Assembly: GCF_022369515.1 (NCBI RefSeq)
Contig: NZ_CP059724.1
Location: forward strand, 5,208,001-5,272,000
Direction: 5' to 3'
Source: Paenibacillus sp. 19GGS1-52
Lineage (GTDB): Bacteria > Bacillota > Bacilli > Paenibacillales > Paenibacillaceae
DNA: 64,000 nt
Shown here one piece after another: positions 45,487-54,354 of this stretch (position 1 is its first letter; every line of letters starts with the position of its first letter). The notes beneath the pieces were generated by a model. It was not told the origin of the DNA. It worked only from the letters and a program-made list of their open reading frames with translations, and did not search any database. The position numbers and the translations under genes were made by a program.

Positions 45487-48078
45487 ATGTCTGTTAAGAC
45501 ATCGACGCATTCGGCGACAGAACCCAACGTAATAAAGGATTTCCGTATGGATCAGGTCAGCATTACTGATCCTTATTTCATTAATGCTTTTGCCAAAGAA
45601 ATTCAGTATCTAAAGAGCTATGATCTGGATCGGCTGCTGGCCGGATTCCGTGAGAACAAAGGTCTGCCTCCCAAGAAAGACAAGTATCCCGGGTGGGAAA
45701 ACACCGAAATTAGAGGCCATACTCTAGGACACTATCTCAGCGCACTCTCTCAGGCTTACCTCAGTACCCAAGATAATGAAATATTAATGAGATTGGAATA
45801 TATCTTAGTAGAACTTGCTCTCTGTCAGTTGGACAGCGGCTACCTTTCGGCTTTTCCGGAACAACTATTTGATAACGTGGAGAATAAACAGCCTGCTTGG
45901 GTGCCCTGGTATACTCTGCACAAGATTATAGCTGGACTTACTGCCGTGTATGCTTCCACTCATAACAATGCCGCCTATGAGATTGTGACCAAGCTTGGCG
46001 AGTGGGTATTCCGGCGGTCCGCGAACTGGTCTCCTGAGGTTCAAGCAAGTGTGTTATCCGTGGAATACGGCGGTATGAATGATTGTCTCTATGAACTGTA
46101 TAAGATGACGGGTGACGAGCATCACCTGATTGCTGCGCATCAGTTTGATGAGTTGACACTGTTCACACCGATCCATGAGGGCAAGGATATCCTTAAAGGC
46201 AAACATGCGAATACGACCATCCCGAAATTCCTCGGCGCGTTGAACCGTTATTTGGTATTAGGGGCCAGCGAACAATTTTATCTAGAGGCTGTCCAGCAGT
46301 TCTGGGAAATGGTTGTTCACCATCACAGTTATATTACCGGAGGCAACAGCGAATGGGAGCACTTTGGCGATCCAGATATTCTCAATAGCGAGCGCTCCAA
46401 TTTCACCGCCGAAACCTGCAACACCTATAATATGCTGAAGCTTACGCGAGAATTGTTCAAAATCACCGGAGACGCCAAATATGCCGACTTCTACGAGAAT
46501 ACCTTCCTTAACGCCATTCTCTCGTCACAGCATCCGCATACTGGGATGACGATGTATTTTCAACCTATGGCCACCGGATATTTCAAGGTTTACAGCTCGC
46601 CATTCGAGCATTTCTGGTGCTGCACCGGAACGGGAATGGAGAGCTTTACCAAGCTGAACGATAGCATCTACTTCCATGACAGCAGCAGTATTTATGTCAA
46701 CCAATACTTGAGCTCTACGCTGGTCTCGGAGGAACACCAACTCAAGCTGATCCAAACTACCAGTATTCCTTATAAGGACACCGTTCAATTCACGGTGCAG
46801 ACCTTACAGCCGCAGGACAAGCCGCTTGTACTTAAATTGCGCTTACCGGACTGGATCGCAGGAGACACGGAGATCAGCTTGAACGGGGAAAATATAGACT
46901 ACAGTATCGCTCAGCGTTACGCTCTAATGGACAGAATATGGCGGGATGGCGATACTCTCCAGATCAGAATCCCTATGAAGCCTTCTTTCTATCATTTGCC
47001 GGATGCCAATAATGTAGTGGCCTTTAAATATGGACCTGTTGTCCTTAGCGCCGGGTTGGGACAGGCCGATATGTCTGAGTCGGCAACAGGGGTAGCCGTC
47101 AGTGTGCCCACCAAAAATATGCTGGTTAAAGACTTTATCACCACCGCTAACCACAATGTTGCGGAATGGCTGGAGGAATTTGCACAGCATTTTGTCCAGA
47201 ATAACTCGGAGCTTGCTTTTACTTTACGCAATACGGATGAGGATGACCGGCTGGTATTCACGCCCCACTTTAAGCAGCATAGTGAACGATACGGGATTTA
47301 TTGGAATTTAGTCGAGTCGGATTCTCCGGAATTGCAGCAGCATCTTTTACAAAACAAGCTAAATCAAAGAGTTCGAGACGCCACCATTGATAGCTTGCCG
47401 ATCGCCAACGATCAATACGAGCTTGAGCATCACATCAAGGGCCAGAATACCTCGGTGGCTACTTGGGACGGATATAACCTTAGACAGGCCGAGAATAATG
47501 GCTGGTTTAGCTATCAGCTTCAGGTCATTCCTCATACGGATAACTATTTGTCGGTGACTTATTTCTCGGGCAATAACGGTAAATCCTTAGACATTTATGT
47601 GGATGATAAGCTATTGGCTAAGGAAACGCTGCAGACGGACAAGGCCCGGACTTTTTATAATAAGAGTTATCTACTCCCAGCCGCTCAGGTAAAAGAAAAG
47701 TCGGAAGTAGAAGTTAAGTTTGTTGTTTCTGGACAGATGAACGGTATCTTTGATGTGCTGCGCATGATGACAGGCTTTGACTCTAACGCGAAGCTGCAGG
47801 ATTTGGCGTTTGATGAGGGCGTTTATTCAACACCTTTTACTCCAGACCAGACTGCATATACGTTAACTGTGGCTCAAGCAACAGCAAGTCTACAGATGAA
47901 TACCGTAGTACAACATAAAAATGCTGTGGTCTATGTGAATGGAATTCTAATCGACGACTCGCAAAGCCGAGTGATTCCCCTGCAAGATAGCCCTACAATA
48001 TTGAAGCTTTTGGTTAAGGCAGAGGATCAGGTCACTACACAAGAATATACGGTTACTGTATTGAAGAAACTGGAGTAA
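45487..48078 (+). CDS. GH127 (DUF1680) beta-L-arabinofuranosidase
   Basis: An 863-residue GH127-family hydrolase. The barrel has GWENTEIRGHTLGHYLSALS and the catalytic region HFWCCTGTGMESFTKLNDSI, where paired Cys residues serve as zinc ligand and nucleophile in this family. After the usual family length (about 650) there is a further 200-residue tail with a sandwich domain (ISVTYFSGNNGKSLDIYVDD-like) and a cadherin-like repeat ending TTQEYTVTVLKK. No signal peptide. It should release beta-L-arabinofuranose from short chains. It is a single gene with a weak GGTGG site; a broken GH127 relative lies at 50.5 kb. Confidence 0.92.
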   Translation: MSVKTSTHSATEPNVIKDFRMDQVSITDPYFINAFAKEIQYLKSYDLDRLLAGFRENKGLPPKKDKYPGWENTEIRGHTLGHYLSALSQAYLSTQDNEILMRLEYILVELALCQLDSGYLSAFPEQLFDNVENKQPAWVPWYTLHKIIAGLTAVYASTHNNAAYEIVTKLGEWVFRRSANWSPEVQASVLSVEYGGMNDCLYELYKMTGDEHHLIAAHQFDELTLFTPIHEGKDILKGKHANTTIPKFLGALNRYLVLGASEQFYLEAVQQFWEMVVHHHSYITGGNSEWEHFGDPDILNSERSNFTAETCNTYNMLKLTRELFKITGDAKYADFYENTFLNAILSSQHPHTGMTMYFQPMATGYFKVYSSPFEHFWCCTGTGMESFTKLNDSIYFHDSSSIYVNQYLSSTLVSEEHQLKLIQTTSIPYKDTVQFTVQTLQPQDKPLVLKLRLPDWIAGDTEISLNGENIDYSIAQRYALMDRIWRDGDTLQIRIPMKPSFYHLPDANNVVAFKYGPVVLSAGLGQADMSESATGVAVSVPTKNMLVKDFITTANHNVAEWLEEFAQHFVQNNSELAFTLRNTDEDDRLVFTPHFKQHSERYGIYWNLVESDSPELQQHLLQNKLNQRVRDATIDSLPIANDQYELEHHIKGQNTSVATWDGYNLRQAENNGWFSYQLQVIPHTDNYLSVTYFSGNNGKSLDIYVDDKLLAKETLQTDKARTFYNKSYLLPAAQVKEKSEVEVKFVVSGQMNGIFDVLRMMTGFDSNAKLQDLAFDEGVYSTPFTPDQTAYTLTVAQATASLQMNTVVQHKNAVVYVNGILIDDSQSRVIPLQDSPTILKLLVKAEDQVTTQEYTVTVLKKLE

Positions 48079-48113
48079 TAAGCAGAACCTCTCCACATAT
48101 CGCTCTAAAAAAG

Positions 48114-48149
48114 TACCCCGCGGACGATTATAGTCTGACGGGGTATTTG
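48114..48149 (+). terminator. Terminator after the GH127 gene
   Basis: Stem with TACCCCG and CGGGGTA as outer arms and GGAC/GTCT inside, followed by a short T-rich tail, 36 bp past the stop. Confidence 0.65.
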
Positions 48150-48265
48150 CCGCTATTTTCGGACTATGATTCTGTCTGTCCCTCCATCCCAAGCGATGAA
48201 ATATTTGTAAAATGACCCGGGTGAGGTAAAATTATAATATTAATGGCTTGGAGAAGAGGTTAACG

Positions 48266-49072
48266 ATGCTTAATGAAAATAGCAAATCCAAAACACTTGG
48301 TGAGTTTCTGAAATCACGGCGAAACCGGCTTCAGCCGGAACAAGCAGGATTTAGCGATTCCTACAGCCAGCGAAGAACGCCAGGACTCCGGCGGGAAGAA
48401 GTCGCTACACTGGCTGGTGTCAGTGCTACCTACTATACTTGGCTGGAGCAAGGCAGAGAAGTCACTGCATCCAGGGAGATCATCGAGAATATCGCAAGAG
48501 CTCTGCAACTGAGTGCGGACGAGCGACAACACCTGATGGAGCTATGGAATCCCAATGAGCCTGAGGCAGTTATATCTATAGATACGATGCTGAATCCACA
48601 GTGGCGGGATATTATTAGCCAGCTGTCTTATCCTGCCTTTATTACGAATGAAAGAACACAGGTATTTGCCTGGAATGATGCGGCTAATGAAATCCTCATT
48701 GATTTTAATGCTTTGCCAGTGTCAGAGCGTGTGATGCTGCGCTTGTTGTTTACCGATTCCGGACTGCGCTACCGTATGGTGAATTGGGAAGAATTCGTGC
48801 TCCACTCCGTCGCTGTCTTTAGAACTTATTATGACAAGCATCAGGAAGATCCGTGGTTTAAAGAGCTCGTAGAGCAGCTAAGTGCGGAAAGCGCTGAGTT
48901 CTTAACGATGTGGAAGCTGCATAATATTCAGCGCAAAAAAGTAAGCCGAGTCTATATCCAGCCCCAAGATGTTACCAAGGCTGTAACCTATGATATCCAT
49001 TCCTTCGTAAGTCTTGCTGACCACCCGGACCTGCACGTTTGCATCTATACGCCGATTTTTTCGGATAACTAA
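48266..49072 (+). CDS. MmyB-like helix-turn-helix transcriptional regulator
   Basis: A 268-residue regulator from ATG 48266 (MLNENSKSKTLGEFL), with AGAGG upstream. The N-terminal XRE-type helix-turn-helix contains RRTPGLRREEVATLAGVSAT and YYTWLEQGR, the standard start of this family. The C-terminal MmyB ligand-binding (PAS-like) domain contains PAFITNERTQVFAWNDAANE and ends VSLADHPDLHVCIYTP. Members often control adjacent oxidoreductase genes; the aldo/keto reductase starting 122 bp later on the same strand is the likely target. Confidence 0.93.
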   Translation: MLNENSKSKTLGEFLKSRRNRLQPEQAGFSDSYSQRRTPGLRREEVATLAGVSATYYTWLEQGREVTASREIIENIARALQLSADERQHLMELWNPNEPEAVISIDTMLNPQWRDIISQLSYPAFITNERTQVFAWNDAANEILIDFNALPVSERVMLRLLFTDSGLRYRMVNWEEFVLHSVAVFRTYYDKHQEDPWFKELVEQLSAESAEFLTMWKLHNIQRKKVSRVYIQPQDVTKAVTYDIHSFVSLADHPDLHVCIYTPIFSDN

Positions 49073-49194
49073 GGCTACTCTCCCTAGTAATAATCTTACT
49101 AGCATAACCATACTGTGGTTGCCTCCCGACAGGTCGATTAGAATGGGAATATGTTCAACCAGCCATGATCACTGAGAAAAGAGGGAACCGCATT

Positions 49195-50142
49195 ATGCAG
49201 ACAAGAAAATTGGGACACGAAGGGCTGGAAGTATCGGCCTTGGGCCTTGGCACGATGATGATGCCGGACAATGAAGAATCGGTAAGTACCCTCCTGGGAG
49301 CACTGGATCTTGGGGTGACTCTTTTTGATACAGCAGATATTTACGGAGAATTCTTGCAGGGGCGCTTTGGTGGCAATGAGAAGTTGGTTGGTCGGGCGCT
49401 CAAGGGTCGGCGGGACGAAGCCGTAATTGCGACTAAATTTGGGATTACGCATACCCAAGGGCCTAAAGGAGATCCGGCTTATATCAAAAAATCCGTGGAC
49501 GCCAGCCTATACCAGCTAGGTATGGATTATATCGACTTGTATTATCAGCACCGTCCCGATCCCCATACCCCTATCGAAGAGACCATCGGGACGTTGGCCG
49601 ATCTGGTCAAAGAAGGGAAGATCCGCTATATTGGCCTGTCGGAAGCCCCTCCTGAGCTGATCCGCCGTGCGCATGCCGTCCATCCGATTGCCGCTGTGGA
49701 GACCGAATATTCACTATGGAGCAGAGAAGTGGAAGATGAGATTCTACCACTCGTGAAGGAGCTGGGGATCGGCTTTGTTCCCTATAGTCCGCTCGGCCGC
49801 GGCTTTCTGACCGGCCAGATCAAGAGCTTCGACGATCTGCCATTGGATGATTACCGCCGCTATTATCCACGTTTCCAAGGCGAGAATTTCGCCAAGAACC
49901 TGGAGGTCGTTACGCTGATTGAAAAGATGGCTGCGCAAAAAGGCTGCGCCCCTTCCCAGCTAGCGCTGGCGTGGCTGCTCGCACAGGGAGAGAACGTCGT
50001 ACCTATTCCGGGAACGAAGCGGCTGGATAGAGTACAGGAGAACCTCGGTGCCCTGCAGGTATCCTTGTCTGAAGATGAGCTTGCCCAAATCGAACGGATC
50101 TCACCCAAGGGCATCGCTGCGGGAAGCCGGTTTCCCGGGTAA
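49195..50142 (+). CDS. Aldo/keto reductase
   Basis: A 315-residue NADPH-dependent reductase from ATG 49195 (MQTRKLGHEGLEVSALGLGT), with GAGGG upstream. The catalytic residues Asp, Tyr, Lys and His lie in LFDTADIYGE, ATKFGITHTQ and YYQHRPD. The cofactor-binding end VVPIPGTKRLDRVQENLGAL is conserved. It belongs to the AKR13/general stress group and is probably regulated by the preceding MmyB-type protein. Confidence 0.94.
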   Translation: MQTRKLGHEGLEVSALGLGTMMMPDNEESVSTLLGALDLGVTLFDTADIYGEFLQGRFGGNEKLVGRALKGRRDEAVIATKFGITHTQGPKGDPAYIKKSVDASLYQLGMDYIDLYYQHRPDPHTPIEETIGTLADLVKEGKIRYIGLSEAPPELIRRAHAVHPIAAVETEYSLWSREVEDEILPLVKELGIGFVPYSPLGRGFLTGQIKSFDDLPLDDYRRYYPRFQGENFAKNLEVVTLIEKMAAQKGCAPSQLALAWLLAQGENVVPIPGTKRLDRVQENLGALQVSLSEDELAQIERISPKGIAAGSRFPG

Positions 50143-50191
50143 ACAGAAACCTGATCACATTCATATTCTTCGCTAAGTGAGCCTCATTATT

Positions 50192-50385
50192 GAGAATAGA
50201 GGGAAAAACTCCCTCTATTCTCATCAAAACCTTCACTTTTTGGGAATTAGAGGGAAAAACTCCCTCTATTCTCGGCGTAATCACTCATTTATGCCCAAAT
50301 GGACAAATTTAAAGGGACGATTTCCCTCTAACCTCTAAAATATCCTAATTAGAGCATAATTAGAGGGCGAAATTCCCTCTAATTT
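50192..50385. repeat. Cluster of four TAGAGGGA...TCCCTCTA palindromes
   Basis: Units at 50192-50222 (13-bp perfect arms GAGAATAGAGGGA and TCCCTCTATTCTC), 50244-50273, 50305-50331 and 50357-50385. Loops and flanks vary while the arms stay paired. A related unit is at 31055. They occupy the 356-bp space between the reductase gene and the GH127 remnant, where I see no gene. Confidence 0.75.
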
Positions 50386-50498
50386 GATGTGCTGACCTCT
50401 GTAAATCAGTAACCAGCAGAATAAGCTGAATGATAGTTAAACGGCTACAAGCATGCCTGCCAACCCCGACCTGACAACCACAAACAGAATCCAGCCGC

Positions 50499-50915
50499 CT
50501 AGGTAGGCAGCTGGATTCTGTTGTACATATAATACCACTGCATCGCTCCAACCTTATAATAAGGACTGAAGTTCCGGGTCAAGAAATCATACCCAGCTAC
50601 ATGACCGGTGTCGGTGACAAAGGAATTCGGCTTGCTCGCAGCAGGATGAATCCAGGCGGATGGCTCAGCGGCATTCCCAATGAAATGGGTCATTGTATCG
50701 GCAATAAGCACGAGCGGACCATAATTCAAAACAACGATATCCGGATTAACCTGATCTACCGCTTTGAAATAGAGCGCGAACGGAAATTCCACCTCTACGA
50801 TGTCTCCATCTTTCCAGACCCGGCTGATCGTTGCCCATTCATTAGCTGAAATTGTCATGTCCAGCGGTGCCCCATTAACCTTGATCCTATTTAATCCTGA
50901 TGCGCCCCCTTTTCC
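50499..50915 (-). pseudogene. GH127 (DUF1680) C-terminal remnant
   Basis: The minus-strand frame reads GLNRIKVNGAPLDMTISANE, then WATISRVWKDGDIVEVEFPF and VVLNYGPLVLIADTM, and ends IQLPT. This is the beta-domain of GH127 proteins after the catalytic barrel. No barrel, start or Cys motif is present upstream. It resembles the corresponding part of the gene at 45487 only distantly, so it is likely a remnant of another GH127 gene rather than a duplicate. Confidence 0.72.
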
Positions 50916-51122
50916 TCCCCTCTTTTGAGGTCATTGATGTCTTTTCCTTATTACCAGCTTATACTTTATTTAAATTTGATCAAATAGTTAAGAGTTCGAA
51001 TATGTGTAAAAAGGTTAGTCATTATCTAAACACTTTCTAGTAAGCGCTTTACATACTGCTTGCTTTAATTAATAATGAGGTACAAAGAAGTGTACTAAAG
51101 TCAGTACAAGGAGGACTCGTGG

Positions 51123-51977
51123 ATGATTGCTTTCGAGCTGCTCGTAGATGTGCCTGTTGATTTGGAGATCACGGGTAAATTTATCGCTCCATCTTCTGAT
51201 TGGATCCACTTAAGTAGAATTTTGCTGGATTATGAGCTTATTGTGATCACACATGGCGTATTATATCTGGCGGGTGACAAGCAGCATTTTGTAGTTTCCA
51301 AGGGAGAATATTTGCTCCTACCGCCCTTAACGAAACAATATGGTTATAAAGCTTCGGAATGCAGTTTCTATTGGCTGCACTTTTCCTCCAAGAACGGAAT
51401 AAAAATTACTGATATCTCCAATCATCCCCATAACAAGGAAGACAATAAGATTATGCTGCCTCAGTATGGAACCCTGAAAAGTCTGGAGAAAATCATTGTT
51501 ATGATGAAGCAGCTCCAGGATGCCGTTCGTGGCTACAACCAAAAGACGTTAAATAATTATATGTCGACTGTAATTCTATGCGAGCTGTACAATCAGGTCT
51601 TCTATACGGATAATGACCCTTCCAAGAAAACCAAGCAAGAGCAACTGTACAACGATATTGTAGATTATATTAAATGGAGCCGCAGCGAACACATCAAAGT
51701 GTCGCAGATCGCCGCCTACTTTGGCTACAACGATAAATACTTGTCCCACCTATTCACGACCATTTCCGGTTTGTCCCTGAAGCAATATATTTTGCAGCAA
51801 AAAATGGAGCTGGCGAAGTTTCTGCTGGCGGATACCAATCAGAACATCAATGAAGTCTCTATTCAGCTTGGTTATACCGATTGCCATAACTTTATGAAGT
51901 CCTTCAAAAAGATTGTGGGTTTAACGCCGACCGATTTCAGAAATGCTTATGCGAAACGTCTGCTTTTTTATGAGTAA
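51123..51977 (+). CDS. AraC-family regulator next to the arabinan operon
   Basis: A 284-residue AraC protein with an N-terminal cupin-type sensor (LAGDKQHFVVSKGEYLLLPP) and C-terminal helix-turn-helix motifs (KVSQIAAYFGYNDKYLSHLF and the SIQLGYTDCHNFMKSFKK region). AAGGAGG lies eight bases before the ATG. Upstream a -35-like TTTACA (51048) and a partly CcpA-like AGTAAGCGCTTTACA occur. It is convergent with the operon at 52-62 kb and is a candidate regulator of it. Confidence 0.92.
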   Translation: MIAFELLVDVPVDLEITGKFIAPSSDWIHLSRILLDYELIVITHGVLYLAGDKQHFVVSKGEYLLLPPLTKQYGYKASECSFYWLHFSSKNGIKITDISNHPHNKEDNKIMLPQYGTLKSLEKIIVMMKQLQDAVRGYNQKTLNNYMSTVILCELYNQVFYTDNDPSKKTKQEQLYNDIVDYIKWSRSEHIKVSQIAAYFGYNDKYLSHLFTTISGLSLKQYILQQKMELAKFLLADTNQNINEVSIQLGYTDCHNFMKSFKKIVGLTPTDFRNAYAKRLLFYE

Positions 51978-51979
51978 AC

Positions 51980-52029
51980 AAGAAGAAACGGGTACTGTCC
52001 TTTGCATGGACGGTACCCGTTCTTCCTTA
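51980..52029. terminator. Bidirectional terminator between the AraC gene and the arabinan operon
   Basis: Stem with AAGAACGGGTACCGTCC-type arms: plus strand GAAGAAACGGGTACTGTCC and GGACGGTACCCGTTCTTCC around a seven-base loop. It serves the convergent genes on both sides. Its first arm is very like the hairpin of the 110-bp element at 38.9 kb. Confidence 0.8.
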
Positions 52030-52054
52030 TGTGTATGGTTAAGTGAAGGATTGT

Positions 52055-53017
52055 TTAGCTTCTACTATCTTTTACCGGAACTCCGAAATTCGGTGTGCCA
52101 TCCTCGTTCCAATGAAAGACTTGCGCACGGGTATGACGGTTCGGATCGTACAGTGGATCGCCAATGATTTCTTTATAATTGCGGGCATGATAGATCATCA
52201 CATCTTCCCCGACCTCATTGATCGTAAAACTGTTATGGCCTGGGCCAAATTGTCCATTCTCGATACTGGTCTGGAATACTGGCTCCGGCCATTTCGTCCA
52301 TGAAGCGGCATCCAATAGATTACTATCTTCATCCACAGAGAGCAGTCCCATACAGTAGTTGAAATCGGTAGCGCTGCCCGAGAAGCTGATGAAAATACGT
52401 CCATTACGCTTCAATACAGCTGCGCCCTCATTGACGCTGAAGCCGATAATCTCCCACTGGTATTCAGGAGTGGAAATCATAGTCTGTGGACCGGTCAGCG
52501 TCCACGGATTGCTCATTGCCGAAATATACAGGTTCGAGTTCCCTGGAATCTTCAGATCTTTCTGAGCCCATACATAATAGAGCACACCTTTATGCTGAAA
52601 AGTAGTCCCATCCAGCGCGAACGATTCCCAGGCCGTTTTTACTTGGCCTTTTTCTACCCAGGTTCCTTCCAACGGGTTCGCAGATTCGTTCTCTAGCGCA
52701 TACATGCGGTGATCGAATAAGCCGTCCTGCGTCTCCGTCGTGCGGGCAGCAGCGAAATAAATATACCATTTCCCATCAATGTAATGGATTTCCGGAGCCC
52801 AAATATTGGCACTAAGCGGCCCTGTCTCATACTTGCGCCAGGCAACAATGGGTTGGGCGGCCGTCAGTCCCTCAATGGACATTGCTCTACGCACCTCAAT
52901 GCGATCATATTCCGGTACGGAAGCCGTATAGTAATAATAGCCGTCCGTATGCTTGTACACCCATGGATCAGCGCGCTGCTCCACCAGCGGATTAAGGTAT
53001 TGTCTATTTATATTCAT
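52055..53017 (-). CDS. GH43 family hydrolase, probable exo-acting alpha-L-arabinofuranosidase
   Basis: A 320-residue five-bladed-propeller GH43 enzyme. The base Asp is in VEQRADPWVYK, the pKa-modulating Asp in FALDGTTFQHKG and the acid Glu in FSVNEGAAVL. The GPGHNSF motif near the end is also typical. The pattern fits exo-alpha-1,5-arabinofuranosidases of the GH43 subfamily 26 type, but the subfamily is inferred. It is the last gene of the operon; its ATG overlaps the stop of the GH27 gene by four bases (ATGA). Confidence 0.9.
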   Translation of the reverse strand: MNINRQYLNPLVEQRADPWVYKHTDGYYYYTASVPEYDRIEVRRAMSIEGLTAAQPIVAWRKYETGPLSANIWAPEIHYIDGKWYIYFAAARTTETQDGLFDHRMYALENESANPLEGTWVEKGQVKTAWESFALDGTTFQHKGVLYYVWAQKDLKIPGNSNLYISAMSNPWTLTGPQTMISTPEYQWEIIGFSVNEGAAVLKRNGRIFISFSGSATDFNYCMGLLSVDEDSNLLDAASWTKWPEPVFQTSIENGQFGPGHNSFTINEVGEDVMIYHARNYKEIIGDPLYDPNRHTRAQVFHWNEDGTPNFGVPVKDSRS

Positions 53018-54315
53018 AATGGTTTCTCCTTTGTGAACTTCAACAGTAAGCAGCCATGCGGCGGAAGATCTTGAGAGACAGCATCCTCTTCAGCTTCAAA
53101 TGCACAGCCTCTCCATAAATCACGAATAGTAGCTTGGGCTGGCAGGTTAAGTTGCTGGAATGACAGGTTAACGTTTAAATTCTCATCGCTAAGATTGAAT
53201 ATAGCAACGTAATGGTTGCCTTGTTCATCCTCCGCTGTCCAGATAGCCAACTCGTCATTCCGCAGAACCGAAATGCCTCCCTTGCCATATCGATGTAAGT
53301 GCAGTACTTCTTCATTGGTCAACAAAGACAACGTCCATTCATCATTGTCGCGCAACTCTCCCCCGAACATCAGTGGTGAGCGGAAGATACTCCACAGCGT
53401 CATCATCGTAACCTGCTCGTCAGGGGTAAACCGCGTAAACCGGTCGCCCCCTCCATCTACGGATCGGATGCCGAGATGACCGAGCGGCAGCATATCACAA
53501 TCGGGCCAGTGGCCTGGTTGAACATAAGCTGCCCATTGCTCACAGCGCTCGAACATCCCGCGCAAGAGATGCCAATGATCCCAATAATCATCGGTCATTC
53601 TCCAAAGGTTGGCGTGGCCTGCTAAATGTTCGGCCTCCTCCAACGGAGCTGGTCCAGGTGACAAGCTAAGTACTATTTCCCGTCCGCAACGATCAATAGC
53701 CTTGCGGATCAGTTCAATCTCGTTCTTGTGGTATCCATAAAGTCGTGAAGCGGCAATATCGTCTACCTTGATATAATCCACGCCCCAACTGGCATACAGC
53801 TCAAAGAGTGAGTCATAATAGGCCTGACTGCCTGACTGCGCAGCATCGACCCCATACATATCCGTATTCCAGGGACAAATGGAGTTGGGATGGGCAATAT
53901 CGCGCGCGGTACGCTCTGAACCAAGAATTCTACTGGCACTATGAACTGCCTGACGCGGGATACCACGCATGATATGAATGCCAAATTTCAAACCTAGACC
54001 ATGCACATATTCAGCTAGCGGTGCAAAGCCTTTTCCGCCTATACTTGAGGGGAAGCGGTTCTCCGCGGGTTGAAGTCTGGAATATTCGTCCATCACTAGG
54101 GGTACAAAATTACGGTATTGCGACGAATTCGCTCCCGGCTCATACCACTGGATATCTACGATCACGTACTCCCAGCCAAAATCCTTCAGATAGCATGCCA
54201 TGTACTCCGCATTGCCTCTTACTTCTTCTTCATTAACACTAGCGCCGTAACAGTCCCAGCTATTCCAGCCCATGGGGGGTGTTGCTGCTAGCAGTTTCTC
54301 TGCGATGGCCTCCAC
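53014..54315 (-). CDS. GH27 family glycosidase (alpha-galactosidase or beta-L-arabinopyranosidase)
   Basis: A 433-residue GH27 enzyme starting at GTG 54315. PPMGWNSWDCYG opens the barrel, the nucleophile Asp is in VDYIKVDDIA and the acid/base Asp in LWRMTDDYWDHW. There is no signal peptide. GH27 contains both alpha-galactosidases and beta-L-arabinopyranosidases; the surrounding arabinose-releasing genes favour the latter, or side-chain galactose removal. Translationally coupled to the following GH43 gene. Confidence 0.88.
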   Translation of the reverse strand: MEAIAEKLLAATPPMGWNSWDCYGASVNEEEVRGNAEYMACYLKDFGWEYVIVDIQWYEPGANSSQYRNFVPLVMDEYSRLQPAENRFPSSIGGKGFAPLAEYVHGLGLKFGIHIMRGIPRQAVHSASRILGSERTARDIAHPNSICPWNTDMYGVDAAQSGSQAYYDSLFELYASWGVDYIKVDDIAASRLYGYHKNEIELIRKAIDRCGREIVLSLSPGPAPLEEAEHLAGHANLWRMTDDYWDHWHLLRGMFERCEQWAAYVQPGHWPDCDMLPLGHLGIRSVDGGGDRFTRFTPDEQVTMMTLWSIFRSPLMFGGELRDNDEWTLSLLTNEEVLHLHRYGKGGISVLRNDELAIWTAEDEQGNHYVAIFNLSDENLNVNLSFQQLNLPAQATIRDLWRGCAFEAEEDAVSQDLPPHGCLLLKFTKEKPL

Positions 54316-54354
54316 GTCCTTTCCTGATAACCGCCTCTATTCACTACAAGATTG

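Noticed and set aside
51038..51053. CcpA site AGTAAGCGCTTTACA before the AraC gene
   Set aside because: The half-sites are shifted by one base relative to the cre consensus (about 11 of 14), so it is mentioned only in the gene entry.
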